A DNA stretch of 64,000 nt from Brachionus rotundiformis. Its lineage: Eukaryota; Rotifera; Eurotatoria; Ploima; Brachionidae. This document shows positions 56,401 to 64,000 of the stretch, in pieces. Below the pieces are notes generated by a model. It did no database searches and was not told the origin of the DNA. It saw only the letters and a list, made by a program, of their open reading frames with translations. Location: the NCBI GenBank assembly GCA_016802295.1, contig JAESIW010000118.1, positions 1,684,496 through 1,748,495 of the forward strand. Reading direction: 5' to 3'. Each line of letters begins with the position of its first letter. The first letter of the stretch is position 1. The position numbers and the translations under genes are program-made.

Positions 56401-59400
56401 TACTGGGCTTTTTTCTGAACTTTTTTTGACCAATATTAACAACCATAGACAAGCAGCTTGTCTTAGGTGCTGGTTCTCATTAGGCATATATTTATAAATT
56501 AGCTCTTTCAATAACCATTCAATATTTTCGCCATTGCACTCTTTTGTTTGAGACTGGTAAATTTTTTCATTTGTCCAAGGATTTTGATTTGCATCAGACA
56601 GCGATCCAAGCACGGCATTTGCCAACGCTTCACCAATAGCCATGTGTAGCTCAATTTGTTTGGCCTGACATGAATCTAACAGCCTTTGAGCCACAAACTT
56701 GTTGAATGAAGGGATGTTTTTGCCTTCTATGGCAAAAATTGGTTCTTCATCTTTGATTAGAATGAATTCATTTAGGCACATAAAGCCCAAACTAGCCACG
56801 GCTTTTTCTTTTAATTTGTTTGTTTCCTTAGTTGTTTGTATTTTTTTAATCAATAAATCTACCAAATCGAGTAGTTCTTGGCCATTGTGAAATATCAAGC
56901 TACCATTACGGCCAATTTCTCCCAGTGATAGAATGGCTGCTGCGCTCAAATTCGGATCAGTAATAAACCACTTGATCTTAGAGATAATTTCTTTGATGCT
57001 TAGCTTTGAGTCTTGATCTAAACACTTTGATTTTGTCACAGTGTAGTATTTACCAATGGCATAACCAAGGCATAGCAGGCATCCATGTTTCGACTCGAAT
57101 GATGTTGATGGCTTAAAGAATTAAATTATTGATTAAAGATTATATTTTTATTTCAAAAATTAAATATCAAATTTTTATAAATTTTATCTTAATTTATTTT
57201 AAGCCTAATAAAAAAATTATCTAATTATTAATTTAAAATCAATCCAGCTTTAAATCACTATCTTCACTTTTATTCAAAATTTCGCATTTATTAATTAATA
57301 TTTAATTAAAATGATAGATAAATAACTAAATAGTTAATATACTTACATTATTCAAAATTGTTTTATTCAGAGTGTTTAAATTATCAAAAAATTGATTAAA
57401 ATCTATTTTGTTCAAATTGATTTGTTGATGAGAATCAATTGAACTTTTTGCTAATGTGTTGTTAATTAAAATTAGCGACCACATTTCGGCCGAATAAAGC
57501 CGAACTTGCTCATTAACTGAAAAAGATTGATTCTAAAAATATTGATTAGAATTTTAAAAATAATTCTCATTAAGTCTTTACTTTAAACCATTCTATATCT
57601 TCATGCAAAAATTTGGTTATATTAAATGAAGATATGGCACATATTTCAAGCATTAAATAAATACCAAGACCATTGGCAACAGTTAAAGCATACTCTTTAA
57701 TTATATTGACATATTTGAACAAGCAATTTAGGTTTTTTTCACTCAAATCCCGAACATAGTTGGTGAGAGAAGGAGCTTCGTCTTTGACTGATTCAAGATT
57801 TTTGGCATCAATTATTTGACCATTGAGACCAGCACTTTTGGAAAGTGCATACCTCAACATAATCAAAATTTGCTCGTAACATGTCAAATCAAATGGTAAA
57901 GAATGAGTGCCAAAGACAAACAGTTTTGACTTGTCTGCTAAACGCTCTTCACTTTTCGTGGATATAAACTCGACCCATTGCTCAAATGTGGCCATTCTTA
58001 TCTCATTACCTTCATTATCCTGGGTACGGTGTAAATATTTCACTGCTTCTTGACGAATTTCTTCTTTCCTTTATTATTTAAAAAATAATTTTAATAAAAA
58101 ACATTTAATTTAATTAAAAATATTTTTTAATTTTTATTCAAAGGCACCAATGAAAGTTTATTTACCTGTCTGAAGAAGCCAGCAACAAAAGGTACCGCGA
58201 TTCTAGATCATCATGATCGAAAATTTCGAATGCAAACTTAACAGCCATTGATCTACAATTGGCAACTTCCTGGTAAAATAAATAAAAAAAATGTAACAAA
58301 ATTTAATTTAATTACATTTTCGACATATTGAAATAGCAAGGTAAGCAAAAGGCGCTTTTCTTCTCTTTTTGAACCTCTAAAAGCTTCAATCATCAGTACC
58401 AAAGCTTCTTGGATGTTCAGCTTGGTATCAGCATCTTCATTTTGCAAGGCATTAAAAAAATTATGCACCACCGAAATATCATTCGAAATTGTGCTTGGAA
58501 TTTTGCGGGACAATTTTCCCACCGCAACATAGGCCAATCCTCTTAATTTGCTGTCATCTTTGCACTCAGCTATCACCTTATTCATCCCTTGTATCAGCAC
58601 AGATCCAAGTTTATTTAATTTTTCGCTCTCACAGCTTGGTAAAAAATTAAAATTTGTTGTTTTTTATTTATTAAAAAAAAACAATTCTAATTTATCTTTA
58701 ATTACTTTAAAGCTATTTGATGAACAAACTGAACTGCATACATTTTTATCTTTTGGTTGGTAGAAGCCGCTGGTCCGAACAAACTTTCAAAGACAACCTG
58801 AATTGCATGACCCACTGTGGCTGAGGCAGTTCTGGATCGAAGCATGTAAGGAAATAACTTGAGTCTGATCCGAGTATTAGCAGGTTCTATCTTATTTGAA
58901 CTCTGAACATTCTGGTTAAGTGAAATTTTGCTGCCCAGAAACAAAGCCAAAAACTTGTCCACTATTTTCTGATCGTTTAGATCCACTGAGCTCACTATTC
59001 TTTTAATGTGAATTTCGGCTATTTGTACCACAGTGTACCGGGTGTCCGATGTGGATATTATAAAATGGAATAGAACTTCTTCTGGCTCAAAAATGTTATA
59101 TGATAAAAATTTTAATATTCCAGTTTTGAAATTTTCTATCTCATCACCATTATCCAAATTGACATCATTCTTAAATCTTTTAAATATGGAATCACTCATG
59201 CATGCTGGTATTTCGGCTTGAGCTGGTGCGTTTGTGGTCGAGATTGACTTATTGGCATTGTATGGCAAAAGTAAATAGTAAAAAAGATAGTCTAAAAATT
59301 GCTTTCTTAATCTGTCAGATTCAGTAAAGCCGTATTTTTGTCTGCATTTTGAATCGTTCGGCTTTAGGTCCAAAAATCGAATACCATCAACAATAAGAGA

Positions 59401-60044
59401 AAAAATGCTTTAATTAAAAAGATAAAATTATATTTGGAATTATTTATTATTTTGATTACGAATCCTGATGCGATTGTGATTTTCCTTCCAGAGTTTTCAT
59501 CAATTTTTCCACCATTCCTGCTTTATCTAAATTACCAAGTCTTGGGAAACTCATTTTTATATAAATTAAGCAAAAATTCTTTAAAAAATTCAAAAATCAA
59601 TTATTAATTTTCATTTTTTTGTTTTTTGTATTTACTGCAAAAAAAGTCAGATTCGAAAGCTCTGGATTGTTGAACTTTTCCAGTAAATCATCTAATGGAA
59701 GCTGAACATCAGGTCTACTTTTGATTCTTTTGTTTATGTGTACCAGTATTTCCATTATCTTTAGATATTTTAATATTTGATGGATAAAATTAAAATGTGC
59801 TACTTTTTTGCGGACTATTTCTTCATTAGTGGTCAATTTGAGCAAAAGTTTCGGAAGGTATATTCGAAGGTTATCTTCAAAGTCAAGATCACTTTCAGAA
59901 GCCAAAATTTTGAAGAATAGCTTGTCCAGTATAAGTATCTTTTCTTAAAAGCATTTTTACTAAAAGTACATATTTTGGGATTCAATTACGTTTATCTGTC
60001 AAATCAGAGAGCTCCAAATCTTCAGGTATATCAATTGATGACAT
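53432..60044 (-). CDS. ECPAS: proteasome adaptor and scaffold ECM29
   Basis: Twelve exons join in phase to 1942 residues; human ECM29 has about 1845. Boundaries: 59990-60044, 59804-59943, 59636-59758, 59460-59578, 58706-59407, 58316-58634, 58166-58269, 57582-58068, 57347-57532, 54930-57111, 53704-54891 and 53432-53655. The N-terminus carries the conserved YLPKLLLKLTTNEEIVRKK and EILVHINKRIKSRPDVQLPL. The rest is HEAT repeats, for example AAILSLGEIGRNG, WNTRRGVAFGFGQIAQ, NPLWRVRESCCLGLCDLLKG and ISTLIDQQP. ECM29 binds 26S proteasomes, acting in assembly quality control and linking them to vesicles and motors. The 45-nt intron between the second and third exons has no stop and keeps frame, so only homology shows it is spliced out. 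Confidence 0.95.
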
Positions 60045-60310
60045 TTTGATTTTAAAAATTTAATTATTAAAATAAAAGTTTTTTAGCTATTATAGTTGAA
60101 ATTAAATTCTTCTATTATTCATATGATTTTGTATTATACACATAATTAATTAAACCTTTGTTATGTTTATTAATCAAGATTTTATAAAATTTCAAAGTGA
60201 TAAGACTCTTTGTTAAAATTGATTAAAATATTTATTGAAAAATAGATTCGAAATAATAAAAAATCAAGAAAAAAATTATATGATTTACATGGTTATAATT
60301 ATAAAATATA

Positions 60311-63300
60311 TCATGCATGTTGTGTTTTATACTCAGCTAGTTTTTTATCTATATCATACTTTGTATCAAAATAATTGACTAAAAGGTTATCGGTAAGCAA
60401 AGATGCAATCAATTGTTCAAAAGTAATTGACCAAACTTGGGTAGAATTAGTGTCCAAATTGGACAGGCTGGAACTTCTTGTTAATCTATCATTATCTTGA
60501 GCCAAGTTGGTATCAGATTTTATTTTCGAGTTTTCGCTTTGGAATTTGCGTGAAGCTTCGCCCAGTTTGAGTAGCAAAGTGGAAACAGTTGCCGCCGCAT
60601 GGTACATTTCTGCCTCATTTTCCATGCCTGTAAACAAATTATAGATAATTCGCCAAAAACTTATAAACTCATCTTGGTCCATAATTGGTAAATTGCTTTT
60701 ATGTATTTGTTCATCTGGTACCACCCAATCGGCTTCCAATTTATTATTTTCATTATTTTTGCTCAAACTTTCTAATTTACTCAACAAAATGCTAAATATT
60801 TGATTATAAATTTCAATTTTTTTTTTCTTATCTAAAATAATTAGTTAAATTGTTGCTCGATTTTGAAATTGACCCTTACCAGTCATGCTGACTCCGTACA
60901 AAAACTTGAGCCTTAAATTGGCATCTGACTTGTAAACTATGTTCATATAGCGTATAAAATGTAAAAAATCAATTGTCTCTTCTTCAGCAGAGACAAACTT
61001 AGGCTCATTTGAATTGGGAACACCATTGGCTATCGATGTCATTATAAGTTTGGAAATTTTGCTCTCATTAGATCGCTCGGAAGGACAAAATTTAAGAAAC
61101 TTAAATTTGGAATCAATTTTTTTTAATTAATTTTTATTAATTATCTTACATCAAATATACGACCGGCTATTTCGGCATCACACAGGGCTGCCCAATCGCA
61201 CAAATTTTTGTTCAATTTCAAAAATTGCTCTTTATTGATGGTCAGGTTTCTGTTATCACCGTCGATTATTCCAATCTTGGAAACTTGCTAAAATTAAATT
61301 TAAATAAATTGTTTAACCAAAAAAGATAATATTTATTTTTTTATTTTATTAAGTTTTTCAATATTCAAAAAAAATCTTTTATTATATATTATATGTGGTT
61401 TTTCCAAATTTAAGATATTGTGGTTTTCTGGACAAATAATGGTAAATTAGGATAATTTCATATCTACCTTTAGCTAAATTTGGACCAGATAGTTATAAGT
61501 AAGCATTATTTTATTTAAAATCTTGTCATGATCTAAATATTCTGGTAAATATGGTTAAAAGACTAGTTATTATGGAAAATTGATCTTGAATGGTAAAAAA
61601 TTTAGAAAAAAAAAATTAAATAAATTATAAAAATTTTGCCCACTTTATAAATATAAAATAAGTCTTTAATTTGATCTTCATTGAACGAACACTGCTTGGA
61701 AACATTCCTAGCAATACTGTTAAGTAGTGTTTCTTCCATATTCTGTACAACCCTTAGTCGATGCTTAAGTCTTAGTCTGTTTATGTCCTCATCTGTAATT
61801 GTGCCAAAGTTAATGTAGGAGTCTCGGATTAAATTTTTAACATTGGCATTAGCATTCGGAATTTTTCTGTCAGGATTCTCAATATTTTCCAAATATTTTG
61901 CCAAAAGAGCAATAGAATCGCCCTCATCGTTACATTTAAGCAAGTCTTCTTTGTTTTCTTGTAAAATAGTGAGGGCTAATTGGAACATGACTTTGGCACC
62001 ATCGTAAAAAAAACAATCCACAAGATAAACGGCCGAGTCAAACGGCATTGAGCTAATGAACAGAGTCAGAAACCAAGCAAGAGATACATAGCTGATGACA
62101 CTTAGCTCCTTGAGCTTTATGTAAATATCTTTAAGATAGTGTTCACACAAGTCCTCAAAAACCCCCGCATCAATCTGAGCTCCAACTACTTTGGTATTGT
62201 AATAATCAGGCAAAAGTCGTTCACAAATCGATGCCAAAAGCCAGAATGAATCCTCTTCGCCACAGTACAAAAGCAAAACACTGGCTATTATGTTCATAGC
62301 TTGACAGTAGCCTATTGATGGATTGCGTATGGCATATGACTTAAGAACGCGCCTCAAAGCATTAATGCCAATTTCGCTCTGAAAAGCCACATGTTCTGGT
62401 AAAGATCGGTGTAAATCTCTTTCGATTTCGTCCATTGTTACCTCAAATTCATCACATTGTTGATTAACTAGATTTTTATAAACAAAAGGATTTGTATTTT
62501 TCTAAATAAAAATTTTAAATAAACAAAATTTTTTTATGTATATTTTTTTCGTTTGAGTACCTGATGAATAGCCCCTGAAAATATTAGCCAAAGCTCGCAT
62601 CGGTATTTATCTGGCAAACCCTCTAATATTAACTCGTATATCTCTGTAGTTCGATACATAGATACCCCTCTTAATAGTTTATAACAAATAAACTTTATAA
62701 AAGATAATTAATTGTGTTTACCTTCCATATTCTGAAAAATGGTGCTTCCATTCAGCTTCTTTGGTCGATTCTCTTACTTTCTTTTCGTCTGAGTATCCCT
62801 TGGAAAAAAGCTCCATTAAAGGAGAACATTGTTCTTTTTAAAATGTTTAACAAAATAAGATAAATCTTAAAAATTAAGTTAAGCTTACCAAATAGATTGT
62901 TTTGGTCATTCGGGTCAACAGGTGGACTAGTAAAAAAATTTAAAAATCAAGTAAAATTTTCAAAGATTAATTTACACTGAGCCTTCTTGATTAGTCAGCA
63001 GCATGTCTGATATCTTTTGGATAATTAAATCACGTTCAAGAAACCCAGAAAATAGGAAATTTTCTTTCATTTTTGTGGTAATGACCAATGACCTGTCCAA
63101 ATCGTACTCATCAGTTGCATTTCGACGCGAGAGACGCGAACTAGCCGATGGTTTTTCTACAAGATAAATGTCTCTGATTGGAATAATAAGCTCAACTTCT
63201 TTAGAAATCTAAATTAAAATTTAATTTAATTTAAAAGAAGAAAATTAAAAAAATTATTTATCAATATTTTTAGTGTTTATTTACTTTAGATGAGAAACAG

Positions 63301-64000
63301 ACATAATTGGAGGAAACAAAAATTTTTCCTCTAATATATCGCTTATTGTAAGGAGCCCAAATGGAACAAATAACATTGCCATCTAGCATTTCACCATTGG
63401 GTAAACGAAACATACACCTAAATGACTCACTTCTGGCCTTTGCATCAAGATCTCTCTTCAAATGTGACACAAATCTAGAAGCACTTTGTTTATCCAACTG
63501 TGGTAAAAGATCTTTTTTAAACTCTTGACTTTTTGATAGAAGATTTTGGACAGCAAAATTGGTCAATTGTTGTATTAGCTTATAGCTGTCGTCAATATTT
63601 AAAAACATGTAAAAATTAAAACTTCCATTCCGAGTGGTTATTTTAATACCAGTAGATAAAATAGATGATATTTTTTCTATATTCTGAATTATAAAGTTTA
63701 AAAAGTTTAAATTTTAAAAAAAATAGTACTAACCATTATGTCAGTGTATGGAATGATAATTTTTGCCTCGGTGCCCATCATATACGAATAAAAACAAATA
63801 TGGTTCATGCTTAAATACATCCAACCTTGTCGTGGAACACGATTTTTTGAATAATTACAAGAATAATCTTAATAATTAATAATAATTAAAAAAAGTTTAT
63901 GTGACAAAAAGTTATTTTTAATGCTTACAATTAACAAGTTTATCACTGGGATTTAGTTTGAATAATTTTTGAAATTTTTTGATCGCTTCTTGGAATTTTT
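60311..64000 (-). CDS. TBC1D9: TBC1D9-family Rab GAP, 5' end outside window
   Basis: A multi-exon gene whose first exons lie beyond 64000; the stop is at 60311-60313. From the window edge inward the protein reads KKFQKLFKLNPSDKLVNYYS and a first GRAM domain (VPRQGWMYLSMNHICFYS). A second GRAM domain follows (FRCMFRLPNGEMLDG, KIFVSSNYVCFSSK). The TBC domain has IERDLHRSLPEH with the catalytic arginine in IxxDxxR, and IGYCQAMNI with the catalytic glutamine in YxQ; DYYNTKVVGAQIDAGVFEDL and SLAWFLTLFISSMPFDSAV come after. An EF-hand-like region and a conserved tail (VWSITFEQLIASLLTDNLLV) end it. Both catalytic fingers are intact, so it should stimulate Rab GTP hydrolysis on membranes. TBC1D8 is the alternative paralogue. 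It lies in tandem with ECM29, 266 bp apart. Confidence 0.93.

Overview
The window is nuclear DNA from a small-genome invertebrate animal. It is very AT-rich, its genes are split by mostly short GT-AG introns (about 45-100 nt), and it carries metazoan families such as Ig adhesion receptors, EGF-repeat secreted proteins, OSTF1, SART3, ECM29 and TBC1D9. A BTB/T1-TLDc gene pair, compact introns and low GC fit a rotifer such as Brachionus, but that taxonomic call is inference.

Layout. 0.4-2.9 kb: two tandem APH-fold kinase genes, the first decayed. 3.1-13 kb: a minus-strand housekeeping block with a PEX11-like protein, OSTF1, eL13, MCM6 and a tail-anchored coiled protein; a plus-strand intron-containing tRNA-Met lies between OSTF1 and eL13. 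13-19.8 kb: no gene seen; an assembly gap is flanked by two copies of one 134-bp sequence. 19.9-21.6 kb: a lachesin-like three-Ig protein. 23.4-41.3 kb: two inverted arms of about 1.5 kb, each carrying a BTB-TLDc gene (one intact, one broken), enclose two head-to-head tRNA-Met genes, an ALMS-motif centriolar-type protein, a sidestep-like Ig receptor, a GC-rich hairpin candidate and small secreted-protein candidates. 41.5-44.9 kb: SART3. 45.3-53.2 kb: a tandem array of five secreted EGF-repeat genes, interrupted by a LINE reverse-transcriptase relic. 53.4-64 kb, minus strand: ECM29 (proteasome adaptor) and TBC1D9, the latter running off the window end.

Function. There is no operon logic. The conserved genes serve unrelated core processes: DNA replication (MCM6), translation (eL13, tRNA-Met), U4/U6 snRNP recycling (SART3), proteasome quality control (ECM29) and Rab GTPase regulation (TBC1D9). 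The lineage-specific content is the EGF array, the cysteine-rich precursor at 38 kb, the Ig receptors and the duplicated kinase and BTB-TLDc genes. The strongest candidates for something undescribed are the EGF array, whose members share a basic site just before the first EGF domain and show signs of sequence exchange, and the eight-cysteine precursor with an internal Gly-Lys-Arg site.

Exon boundaries below were assembled by hand from splice signals, reading phase and remembered family sequences. They have not been tested against transcripts.
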